The notes below the pieces were generated by a model that was not told the DNA's origin, ran no database searches, and saw only the letters and a list, made by a program, of their open reading frames with translations. Positions 1-6,884 of a stretch of DNA of 9,815 nucleotides are shown here, piece by piece (position 1 is the first letter of the stretch; the number at the start of each line of letters is the position of its first letter). A program made the translations under genes and the position numbers. Source of the stretch: an uncultured Acidimicrobium sp. (GTDB lineage Bacteria; Actinomycetota; Acidimicrobiia; Acidimicrobiales; Ilumatobacteraceae); assembly GCA_903853285.1 (NCBI GenBank), contig CAINTF010000133.1, positions 1 through 9,815 of the forward strand, read 5' to 3'.

Positions 1-1
1 A

Positions 2-1288
2 TTATTGTTGCAGTGAACCAAGCACATCCGAAAGCGCATCAAGTGTCGCTGCCATCTGGTCATCGGTGTGAGCAAGTCCCAAATTCATCATTCCTCGTGT
101 CGCGATGTACACACCGCGTTGGAGTAATCCAAAAAACAAAAACTCTTGCAACTCTGGGTCACGAGTTACGAGATCAGAAGGTTTTTGCGGAGGTGACGCC
201 AGTGCGTGGAGCGACATCATTGACCCAAATCCACTCACTGAGACTCCAACATCGTGCTTCGCGATCACGGAAGCAACAGCTTGGCGAAACTCATCGCCGC
301 GATTGGTATGTGCCTCCGCGACATCTGCTGTAAATACCTCGCCCAGAACGGCGCATCCAGCCGTCATAGTTGACAGATTGTTGTTAAACGTGCCGCCATG
401 GGCTATCGGCGATGCGCGCCCCGACTCCGGGCTCGTATCAAACTGATCAAGAAACTCGGCCTTTCCACCGAACGCGCCAAACGAAAAACCTCCGCCGATG
501 TACTTGCCATACGCGGTGATGTCGGCCTCAACACCAAGTAGTTGCATCATCCCGCTTCGCCCATGACGCGATGTCATGACTTCATCGGCGATGCATACTG
601 CGCCAACTTTGCGAGCAGCTGCAAATACCGCAGAGAGAAATGCAGATTCACCTGGAATGCACCCTCCAGAACCAAGCATTGGCTCTACAACAACGGCGGC
701 AAGCGTTGTGGCGTTGTCGTTGATCACTTGTAGCGCAGCAGAAGTGTCGTTATACGGAGCAATCACAAAATCAAATGGAGCATTCCACTTTGCGCTTCCA
801 TTCGCAAAATAAAAAACGCTTCCGTGGTATCCGCCTTCAAAGACCAAAATCTTTTTCCTGCCGGTTGCAACTACTGCGGTTGTCATCGCTAATAAGTTCG
901 CTTCGGTTCCCGAGTTAGTGAATCGCACACGATCTATGCCAAATCGCTCACACATCAACCTGCCAAGTGTTGCTTCGGCTGGGTGAACACCACCCACGCT
1001 CGTGTTGTGCGACAGCGCTAGGACCACGCGGTCAAGTACTCGCCTTTCACTATGGCCAAGTAGGCCTGCCGTGTAGTCACCAAGAAAGTCGATGTACGTA
1101 TGACCATCAACGTCGGTCAGCGTTGCACCACTTCCTGAAGCGAAAGCGAGCGGAAATGGTGCATGTGTGAGAACGGAACGAGTCTGACCTCCCGGCAAGA
1201 ATTTGCGAGCCTCGTCATAATGGAGGCGGCTTTGCGGATTTCGATCCGCAAAATCACTGTGGGTCTTGGCAAGTTGAGTGTTCAACAT
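2..1288 (-). CDS. Class III PLP-dependent aminotransferase, HemL-like (glutamate-1-semialdehyde aminomutase family)
   Basis: Predicted 428-residue cytoplasmic fold-type I PLP enzyme, a normal length for the glutamate-1-semialdehyde aminomutase/aminotransferase group. From the chosen ATG, visible motifs are the N-terminal PGG and DVDG segment, NSGTEAN (about 125-131, PLP phosphate and ring region), YHG (154-156), DEVMT (235-239, the aspartate that pairs with the PLP pyridine nitrogen) and GKYIGGG with the Schiff-base lysine at about K262. A GGTF motif follows at about 298-301. The frame stays open 24 codons further upstream, to an ATG at 1358-1360 inside the SDR gene. I chose ATG 1286-1288 because it falls 16 bp after the SDR stop and keeps family length. 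No strong ribosome binding site is visible, so translational coupling to the SDR is likely. The family contains aminomutases and omega- or beta-amino acid transaminases. Nothing here links it to haem synthesis, so the substrate is unknown. Confidence 0.88.
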   Translation of the reverse strand: MLNTQLAKTHSDFADRNPQSRLHYDEARKFLPGGQTRSVLTHAPFPLAFASGSGATLTDVDGHTYIDFLGDYTAGLLGHSERRVLDRVVLALSHNTSVGGVHPAEATLGRLMCERFGIDRVRFTNSGTEANLLAMTTAVVATGRKKILVFEGGYHGSVFYFANGSAKWNAPFDFVIAPYNDTSAALQVINDNATTLAAVVVEPMLGSGGCIPGESAFLSAVFAAARKVGAVCIADEVMTSRHGRSGMMQLLGVEADITAYGKYIGGGFSFGAFGGKAEFLDQFDTSPESGRASPIAHGGTFNNNLSTMTAGCAVLGEVFTADVAEAHTNRGDEFRQAVASVIAKHDVGVSVSGFGSMMSLHALASPPQKPSDLVTRDPELQEFLFFGLLQRGVYIATRGMMNLGLAHTDDQMAATLDALSDVLGSLQQ

Positions 1289-1304
1289 GCCGGCGAGATA
1301 CCAG

Positions 1305-2231
1305 TTACTTATTTGGTTGTGGTTGTGGCCACGAGCCGTCTTTGCCATCCATGCCAGCATTGAGGCGAGCCTTCGTCATCAACTCTTCAACAATTGGTCC
1401 GAGTTGTGCTGCATCGTCAACTGGTGCATGCGTTGGTCCACGGTGCCAGCCTTCAGCAATCGCCAAAACTCGACCACTTGCTTCGAACACACGTCCCGTG
1501 ATGGCTTTGGATTCTTCAGATGCGAGCCATGTCACGATCGGTGCAATCCAACGAGGCGAACCCAGTTCGCGCTCTTCGTCAGTTGGCGGAGTCGGCGAAA
1601 GATTTTCGGTCATGCGAGTGAGAGCTACTGGTGCAACAGCATTCACTGTTACTCCGTAACGAGCAAGTTCGAGCGAGGCGATGGTGGTAAACGCAGCGAT
1701 GCCTGCTTTTGCAGCGCCGTAGTTTGTTTGTCCAACGTTGCCATAGATACCCGACACCGATGAAGTGTTGATGATGCGACCATCAACTGGTTTGCCTGCC
1801 TTATGTTGATCGCGCCAGTAAGCGGCTGCAAATCGCGACGGTGCAAACGTGCCCTTGAGGTGCACTTTGATGACGGCGTCCCATTCTTCTTCCGACATGT
1901 TGGCCATCATGCGGTCGCGCAAAATACCAGCGTTATTGACCACTGCATGCAGGTCGCCAAACGTGTCGACTGCGGTCTGGATCAGACGCTCTGCGCCTGC
2001 CCAAGTTGAGATGTCATCGCCGTTAGCAACAGCACGACCACCCATGGCCTCAATCTCATTGACCACACTTTGTGCTGGAGAAATATCGCCAGCCGAGCCA
2101 TCAACACCGCCGCCCAAGTCGTTGACAACGACCAGTGCTCCGTGCTTGGCAAGACTTAAGGCGTGTTCGCGACCAATACCTCGTCCCGAACCAGTGACAA
2201 CAACTACTCGACCTTCACATAAGCGGCTCAT
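1305..2231 (-). CDS. Short-chain dehydrogenase, (3R)-hydroxyacyl-CoA dehydrogenase type (MFE-2/HSD17B4-like)
   Basis: A 308-residue NAD(P)-dependent SDR. It has the Rossmann motif TGSGRGIG (13-20), an acidic VVNDLGGG segment at about 35-42 that favours NAD, NNAG (99-102), and catalytic Ser158, Tyr171 and Lys175 (SSVSG and NYGAAK). The NDLGGG stretch, a VHLKG motif where classical SDRs have an Asn, the IYGNVGQ-NYGAAK block and a C-terminal tail ending near FEASG are all hallmarks of the dehydrogenase domain of peroxisomal multifunctional enzyme 2. That domain oxidises (3R)-3-hydroxyacyl-CoA to 3-ketoacyl-CoA in beta-oxidation. There is no fused hydratase or SCP2 domain, so this is the stand-alone bacterial form. 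The start is ATG 2229-2231. A TTG two codons upstream (2235-2237) is possible but less likely. The aminotransferase follows on the same strand. The divergent flavoprotein shares its start tetranucleotide. Confidence 0.9.
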   Translation of the reverse strand: MSRLCEGRVVVVTGSGRGIGREHALSLAKHGALVVVNDLGGGVDGSAGDISPAQSVVNEIEAMGGRAVANGDDISTWAGAERLIQTAVDTFGDLHAVVNNAGILRDRMMANMSEEEWDAVIKVHLKGTFAPSRFAAAYWRDQHKAGKPVDGRIINTSSVSGIYGNVGQTNYGAAKAGIAAFTTIASLELARYGVTVNAVAPVALTRMTENLSPTPPTDEERELGSPRWIAPIVTWLASEESKAITGRVFEASGRVLAIAEGWHRGPTHAPVDDAAQLGPIVEELMTKARLNAGMDGKDGSWPQPQPNK

Positions 2232-3525
2232 GGGCAACGACTCTAGTCTGAATACCGTGTCTCAGACCAAGTCGAACAACAGTGCAGGCGATTTAGCGTG
2301 CGATGTACTGATCGTCGGAGCAGGGCCAAGTGGTATTGCAGCCGCACTCACATTGCGTGCCGCTCATTACGACGTGATTGTTATTGACAAGGCGTTTTTC
2401 CCGCGCGATAAATGCTGCGGCGATGGTTTAACCACAGGTGCGCTTCGAATTTTGGACGAACTCGGTTTTGATCCCAATTCGGTTCCCAACTGGACGGTGT
2501 GTAACGACGTATGGCTGCGCTCACCGAGTGGCAGAGAGATGCAGTTTTCGCTTCCCACACAAGGCCAGTTTGCGGCCATTGCACCACGAATTGAACTTGA
2601 CAATGTCCTAGTGCAACTCGCCCGTTCACAAGGCATTCAGGTGCTCGAGGGTCACGAATTCGTCTCCATTCGTGAACAGACATCAGATCACATCGACGTC
2701 AAGATCAACAGCAACAACAACATCGGTACTGATAATCAAACTTTTCGAGCAAAATTTTTAGTTGCATCTGACGGCATGTGGTCGCCGGTCCGCAAGTCTC
2801 TTGGCATGTCAACACCGGGTTATCTCGGAGAATGGCACGCGTTTCGTCAATACGCCAACAATGTCACAGGATCTGCAAAAGACCGCTTGCATGTTTGGTT
2901 TGACAAAGATTTGTTGCCTGGATACGCATGGTCATTCCCACTACAAAATGGCCGAGTCAATATCGGCTTCGGCATTTTGCGCGGTGGCAAGTATTCAGTG
3001 CAACAAATGAAAGACCTCTGGCCCAACTTGCTCGCACGTAAACATATTTCGAATGCACTCGGGTCTGAAGTTGTCATGGAAGATCGACACACCGCGTGGC
3101 CAATTCCTGCTCGAGTAACAACTGCAGCACTTTCGACTGGACGCGTGCTGTTTGTTGGCGATGCTGCATGCGTCACCGACGCGCTCACGGGTGAAGGAAT
3201 AGGTCAGGCGCTGTTATCTGGACAAATGAGTGCACAAGCAATTATCGCTGGCATCGGCCGCGAGGCTTCGGTCACTCGCAATAAGTATGAGCAACTCATC
3301 AAGCAGAACTTTTTTGCAGATCACCGAATGTCATTGACTCTTGGCACAATTTTGAAGTCGTCGCTTGGCGCACGCGCAGCACTACGAATTGCCAACCTCA
3401 CCCCATGGACACGGCGCAATTTTGTGCGCTGGATGTTTGAAGACGAACCGCGGGCAGCATTGTTTACTCCATCTCGATGGCATCGCAATTTCTTGCGTCG
3501 TGCTGGCGCTTTTCAAACCAAGTAA
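2230..3525 (+). CDS. FAD-dependent geranylgeranyl reductase-family oxidoreductase (MenJ-like)
   Basis: A 431-residue flavoprotein of the geranylgeranyl reductase group, which reduces isoprenoid double bonds in polyprenyl lipids, menaquinone side chains or chlorophyll tails. Visible are the FAD dinucleotide motif GAGPSG (30-35), FPRDKCCGDGL (57-67, the family's Cys-Gly-x-Gly active-site loop), ASDG (179-182), LPGYAWSFPL around 229-238, and GDAA...GEGIG (310-324), which contacts the FAD pyrophosphate and ribityl chain. By memory of the family, the FPRDK-CGDGL, LPGY-W-FPL and NGEGI-like blocks resemble mycobacterial MenJ (Rv0561c), which saturates one isoprene unit of menaquinone. No menaquinone synthesis gene is nearby, so the substrate is inferred only. 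An Asn-rich insert lies at about 160-169. The C-terminal 70 residues are basic and rich in Trp and Arg, possibly membrane-contacting. ATG 2230 is the first start after the divergent SDR start. GTG 2257 (422 aa) is a serious alternative, supported by a -10-like box 7 bp upstream. Confidence 0.87.
   Translation: MGNDSSLNTVSQTKSNNSAGDLACDVLIVGAGPSGIAAALTLRAAHYDVIVIDKAFFPRDKCCGDGLTTGALRILDELGFDPNSVPNWTVCNDVWLRSPSGREMQFSLPTQGQFAAIAPRIELDNVLVQLARSQGIQVLEGHEFVSIREQTSDHIDVKINSNNNIGTDNQTFRAKFLVASDGMWSPVRKSLGMSTPGYLGEWHAFRQYANNVTGSAKDRLHVWFDKDLLPGYAWSFPLQNGRVNIGFGILRGGKYSVQQMKDLWPNLLARKHISNALGSEVVMEDRHTAWPIPARVTTAALSTGRVLFVGDAACVTDALTGEGIGQALLSGQMSAQAIIAGIGREASVTRNKYEQLIKQNFFADHRMSLTLGTILKSSLGARAALRIANLTPWTRRNFVRWMFEDEPRAALFTPSRWHRNFLRRAGAFQTK
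2240..2249. promoter_or_regulatory. Candidate bidirectional promoter core with overlapping -10 boxes
   Basis: Two opposed TANNNT hexamers share two bases. On the plus strand TAGTCT (2244-2249) lies 7 bp before GTG 2257 of the flavoprotein. On the minus strand TAGAGT (2245 down to 2240) lies 8 bp before ATG 2231 of the SDR. Both spacings would place transcription starts at or next to the start codons, giving leaderless messages, a pattern common in actinobacteria. No convincing -35 was found. On the plus strand TTCACA at 2214-2219 is 24 bp away, too far. If the flavoprotein really starts at ATG 2230, its promoter must lie elsewhere. Confidence 0.4.
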
Positions 3526-3535
3526 GTTGGAACTC

Positions 3536-4492
3536 ATGCGTACACGCCTTACCGAACTTCTCGATATTGAATTTCCAGTCATGCTTGCGGGCATGGGTGG
3601 TGTCAGTTACCACCATCTCGTAGCAGCTGTTTCAGAAGCTGGCGGACTTGGAACCCTGGGCGCGAGCACCATGCAAGACGGTGAATTGGCTCAGGAAATC
3701 GAAGGCGTGAAGAGCCTGACCAAAAAACCATTTGGTGTCGACTTGTTAACTGCACTCCCACACACACTTGAGCGCGATGTTGACCTCATTATCAAAAGTG
3801 GTGCACGAGTTTTCGTTGCGGGGCTTGGAGTGCCACGCGACATCATTGAACGGCTCCATAGTCACGGCGTGATTGTTGGTTCAATGTGCGGAAAAGTTCG
3901 GCATGCAATCGCAGCGGTTGAAAGTGGTTGTGACTTTGTTGTTGCGCAAGGTACTGAAGGTGGAGGCCACACGGGCACCGTTGCCACCATGGCACTTGTT
4001 CCACAAGTGGTCGATGCCGTTGGCAAAAAAGTTGTTGTAGTTGCCGCCGGTGGTTTATATGACGGCCGTGGATTGGCTGCGTCTTTGGCTCTTGGCGCCG
4101 AGGGAGTCTGGGTCGGCACACGATTTATCGCGACTCCAGAAGCTCGCGCTGTTGATGGCTACAAAGAAAAACTGATTGCCACAAGCGAAGACGGCACGGT
4201 AATTACTCGCAGCTACACAGGCAAAACATGTCGTGTGGTTCGCAACGAGTGGACAAATGATTTCGAAAAACATCCAGAGTCGCTTCTACCGTTTCCACAG
4301 CAAGCCATCGCCTCCATGAAAGCCGGCGTGAATCACCTCGGCTACCCGGTCGGCACAAAAGTAGATGTCGAGCGCGAATTCATGCCAGCCGGCCAAGGAA
4401 TCGGAGCAATTAACGAACTCGTTCGTGCCGGAGACTTGGTGCGCAGCATGGTGCGTGAAGCGCAAGAAACACTTGAACGTCTTACTCGCTAA
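3536..4492 (+). CDS. Nitronate monooxygenase-family (2-nitropropane dioxygenase-like) FMN enzyme
   Basis: A 318-residue TIM-barrel flavoprotein of the nitronate monooxygenase/2-nitropropane dioxygenase family, slightly shorter than the usual 330-370. Supporting features are the N-terminal PVMLAGMGG segment (14-22), the GGLGTLGAS loop (36-44), AQGTEGGGHTG with the family's catalytic His at about 145, the FMN phosphate-binding AAGGL (170-174), and GTRF (194-197) late in the barrel. Class I members oxidise propionate-3-nitronate or other nitronates. Many actinobacterial members of this broad family have no tested substrate, and some related proteins act as enoyl reductases (FabK). ATG 3536 lies 10 bp after the flavoprotein stop with a weak GGAA purine run just before it. 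A longer reading back to 3365 would run deep into the upstream gene and lacks homologous sequence. The gene appears co-transcribed with the flavoprotein and the MFS gene. Confidence 0.87.
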   Translation: MRTRLTELLDIEFPVMLAGMGGVSYHHLVAAVSEAGGLGTLGASTMQDGELAQEIEGVKSLTKKPFGVDLLTALPHTLERDVDLIIKSGARVFVAGLGVPRDIIERLHSHGVIVGSMCGKVRHAIAAVESGCDFVVAQGTEGGGHTGTVATMALVPQVVDAVGKKVVVVAAGGLYDGRGLAASLALGAEGVWVGTRFIATPEARAVDGYKEKLIATSEDGTVITRSYTGKTCRVVRNEWTNDFEKHPESLLPFPQQAIASMKAGVNHLGYPVGTKVDVEREFMPAGQGIGAINELVRAGDLVRSMVREAQETLERLTR

Positions 4493-5708
4493 CAAAGATG
4501 TTCGACGGCTGTTTGTAGCCGACAACATCTCGATCATCGGTGACTACTTCAGCTATGTCGCCCTTGCAGGCATGGTCAAGGAAGTAACAGACTCCAATTT
4601 CCTCGTTGCACTTGTTTACGTTGCATTCACACTCCCGTCTTTCTTCACCACACCGTTTGGCGGGCCAACTGTTGACAAGTTTGATCGAAAGAAAATCATC
4701 GTGTTTGTCTCCCTCATGCAAGCGTTGTGCGCGGTCGGTTTCTTGTTCGCTTCAAACTCTGCAATCTGGATTGCCTTCGTTGCTCAAGTCGGTATTACTT
4801 GTCTTTCATCATTTGTCACTCCCGCATTTGGTGCAGCACTCCCCAACCTGACGCGAGACGATGCTGAATTGCGGCAGGCAAATGCATTGTTTGGTTCGAG
4901 CTGGGGCGCAATGGTGTTTATCGGTGCTGCTGCAGGAGGGTTCTTCTCGCAGGCATTTGGCCGAACCGCAACATTTACTGCTGACATAGCAACATTTATT
5001 ATTTGCGCGGGCCTTGTAGCGCTAATCAAAACTCCGATGCAACAACAGCGCACAAGCGAACACAAATCCCGAATGCGACCCTTTGCCGACATGAAGGAAG
5101 CAATCCACTACGCCAAAAGCGATCACACGATTCTTGCGCTTCTGTCTTCCAAAACAATGTTTGCGTTTGGTGCAGGAACGGTGAGCCAACTTTCCGTACT
5201 TGCAATAGATGTGTTCAATAAGGGCGATGGTGGGAGCGGAGCACTGCTTGCGGCGCGCGGTTTTGGGGCTTCGATTGGTCCGTTCATCATCATGCGCTTT
5301 GTTCGCAACAACATGCCCCGCCTATTGAAAGTTTGCGGAACTGCTGGTCTCACCTATGCAGTGCTCTACATTGCCGCAGCTTCGAGCCCAAATATTTGGA
5401 TTGCATGCCTCTGTGTCATGGGCGCACATCTCGGTGGTGGCGCGCAATGGACATTGTCTACGTATGGTTTGCAAGTTCGTGTTCCCGACCACATCCTGGG
5501 CAGAGTGCTCGCGGGCGACATGGCTATTGCGATTTTGGTGATGGGCACAAGTAGTTTTGCTGCCGGAATCCTTGGGGAAATATTGCCGATTCGAATTGCA
5601 ATTGCGGTTATCGGTGCGACTTCTGGAGTAACAGCAGTCGTATTCCTCTTAGCAACAATGGGGATTAGGAAGCGTCTGCGCAGCGAGATGCAGCTTCAAT
5701 CAAGCTAG
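4455..5708 (+). CDS. MFS transporter, 12-TM exporter-like (MFS_3/EntS-like)
   Basis: About 417 residues of very hydrophobic protein with roughly twelve membrane segments visible by eye, six before and six after a short charged loop (QQQRTSEHKSR). The MFS loop 2-3 signature appears as GGPTVDKFDRKK (about 69-80). LRQANALFGSS before TM5 is typical of the MFS_3 group, which includes the enterobactin exporter EntS and many drug-efflux-type permeases. It probably acts as a cytoplasmic-membrane exporter driven by the proton gradient. The substrate is unknown. No ATG fits the N-terminus. Candidate starts are GTG 4455 (used here, 38 bp overlap with the upstream gene) and TTG 4473 (411 aa, 20 bp overlap), which puts the LLANKDVRRLF pre-TM1 segment right at the start. 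An ATG at 4365 gives an implausible 30-residue soluble leader inside the neighbour. Its 3' end overlaps the convergent serine hydrolase gene by 44 bp. Confidence 0.85.
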   Translation: MKRKKHLNVLLANKDVRRLFVADNISIIGDYFSYVALAGMVKEVTDSNFLVALVYVAFTLPSFFTTPFGGPTVDKFDRKKIIVFVSLMQALCAVGFLFASNSAIWIAFVAQVGITCLSSFVTPAFGAALPNLTRDDAELRQANALFGSSWGAMVFIGAAAGGFFSQAFGRTATFTADIATFIICAGLVALIKTPMQQQRTSEHKSRMRPFADMKEAIHYAKSDHTILALLSSKTMFAFGAGTVSQLSVLAIDVFNKGDGGSGALLAARGFGASIGPFIIMRFVRNNMPRLLKVCGTAGLTYAVLYIAAASSPNIWIACLCVMGAHLGGGAQWTLSTYGLQVRVPDHILGRVLAGDMAIAILVMGTSSFAAGILGEILPIRIAIAVIGATSGVTAVVFLLATMGIRKRLRSEMQLQSS

Positions 5709-6855
5709 ATGCACGCGTGTCTGTAAAGAGATACGAACCCATTCGATTCATCACATAACTAAACGACATGTTGCGCGCTGGATCAGCAAAGCTCATCGAG
5801 CCGCCTGCACCCGAGTGACCAAATGATTGTCGTCCGCTCAATGGCATCAATGCAGTTGGAGTCATGTACCCCATTCCGAAATTTGTCTGACGCATCAAAC
5901 ACAAATCGATCTCGTCTGGTCTGGTAACTGGCGTACTTGCCAGTTGCATCATCTCTTCTGAGATCAATCGAACCTTGCCGTTTGCTCCATCTACTTCGCC
6001 AATTGTTGCTGCATACATGCGGGCAAGTGATGGAGCGTTGCTGATGCCGTTTGCTCCCGGTATTTCGGCAGCGTGCATGTCGCGTCGATTGAATCCACCT
6101 TTCACGGTAAATGCTCCATTTAACGTAAGCGCCTGACCAAGTGCAGTCTCTGGACCAAATGGGACTACCTGCGCTGGTTGCTTATTGACAATTGTTTCCG
6201 GCCACACCTTCGTCCAACCATTTTTCAAAGGAGACACCCTGTGCTCAAGCCGCTCTGGCAAGCCAACATAAATTTCAACGCCGAGCGGGTTGGCGATTTC
6301 TTCTTCAATGAAGCGACCAATGTTGCGCCCGTCCACTCTGCGCACCAGTTCACCTGCCAACCAACCAAATGTGATGGCGTGGTATCCGTGGGTTGAGCCG
6401 ACAGGAAAAATTGGCGCTGTGTCGGCGAGGCGCTGCGTGATCGTGTTCCAATCCAAAGCGTCTTCAAATGAAATGCTTCCATCGATCGTGTACAAACCGG
6501 CTTGATGCGAAAGTAATTGTGCAACCGTGATGTCCGATTTGCCTTTCGCGGCAAATTCTGGCCAATACAGAGATACAGGTTCGTCGTAGCTCAGTAGTCC
6601 CCGTTCAACGCAAATGGCTACTGCTGTTGCAACAACACCTTTTGTAGTGCTGAATACAAGTTGCAACGTGTCGCGCGCATAAGGAATCGTTGCGGTGTTC
6701 TCAAAATATCCACCAATGAGGTCGATTACAGGTTGGCCATGATGAAAAACACAAACACCAGCACCAATATCTTCCTTGGTTTCGATATTCGTCACAAATT
6801 GATCGTGCACCGCCTCCCAGCCGGGGGCGACGAAACCAGAGACGAGTTCAGACAT
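5665..6855 (-). CDS. Beta-lactamase-fold serine hydrolase / family VIII-type esterase
   Basis: A 396-residue class C beta-lactamase-fold hydrolase. It has the nucleophile motif S-T-T-K (Ser69, Lys72), the second-motif tyrosine in GYHAITFGW (Tyr158), and the third conserved motif as FGHSGAGGS (345-353), as found in family VIII carboxylesterases and the mycobacterial Lip proteins of this fold. These cleave short ester or lactone bonds rather than beta-lactams in most tested cases. There is no signal peptide, so it should act in the cytoplasm, which argues against a role in cell-wall or antibiotic chemistry. Length is normal for the group. It is the last gene of a three-gene minus-strand run, starting 29 bp after the LLM gene stop with no obvious ribosome binding site. 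The final 44 bp are antisense to the end of the MFS gene. The natural ester is unknown. Confidence 0.88.
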   Translation of the reverse strand: MSELVSGFVAPGWEAVHDQFVTNIETKEDIGAGVCVFHHGQPVIDLIGGYFENTATIPYARDTLQLVFSTTKGVVATAVAICVERGLLSYDEPVSLYWPEFAAKGKSDITVAQLLSHQAGLYTIDGSISFEDALDWNTITQRLADTAPIFPVGSTHGYHAITFGWLAGELVRRVDGRNIGRFIEEEIANPLGVEIYVGLPERLEHRVSPLKNGWTKVWPETIVNKQPAQVVPFGPETALGQALTLNGAFTVKGGFNRRDMHAAEIPGANGISNAPSLARMYAATIGEVDGANGKVRLISEEMMQLASTPVTRPDEIDLCLMRQTNFGMGYMTPTALMPLSGRQSFGHSGAGGSMSFADPARNMSFSYVMNRMGSYLFTDTRASSLIEAASRCADAS

Positions 6856-6884
6856 GATGAAGGAGGACCGAAGCGTTCGTCGGC

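Noticed and set aside
2..1288. Calling the aminotransferase hemL.
   Set aside because: Core motifs are shared across the broader family. The YHG segment and genomic context do not support a haem role.
1278..1763. 161-codon plus-strand open frame opposite the SDR and aminotransferase.
   Set aside because: Composition is that of an antisense shadow (many Cys, Trp, Arg, His), and both minus-strand genes have intact catalytic motifs.
1849..2229. The flavoprotein frame stays open 127 codons upstream, antisense to the SDR, suggesting a 558-residue fusion.
   Set aside because: The extension is rich in Ser, Thr, Pro and Arg with no recognisable domain and lies fully opposite a well-supported SDR. 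Known flavoproteins of the family begin just before the GAGPSG motif.
2700..2740. AAC-rich repeat coding an Asn-rich stretch in the flavoprotein.
   Set aside because: A short low-complexity loop insertion between strands. Too small to call a repeat element.
2230..3525. Assigning the flavoprotein firmly as menJ.
   Set aside because: Motif resemblance is good but only recalled, not aligned, and no menaquinone gene is in the window.
6856..6870. Perfect-looking AAGGAGGA on the plus strand in the gap before the serine hydrolase.
   Set aside because: It is on the wrong strand for both flanking genes and no plus-strand start codon with an open frame follows at suitable distance.
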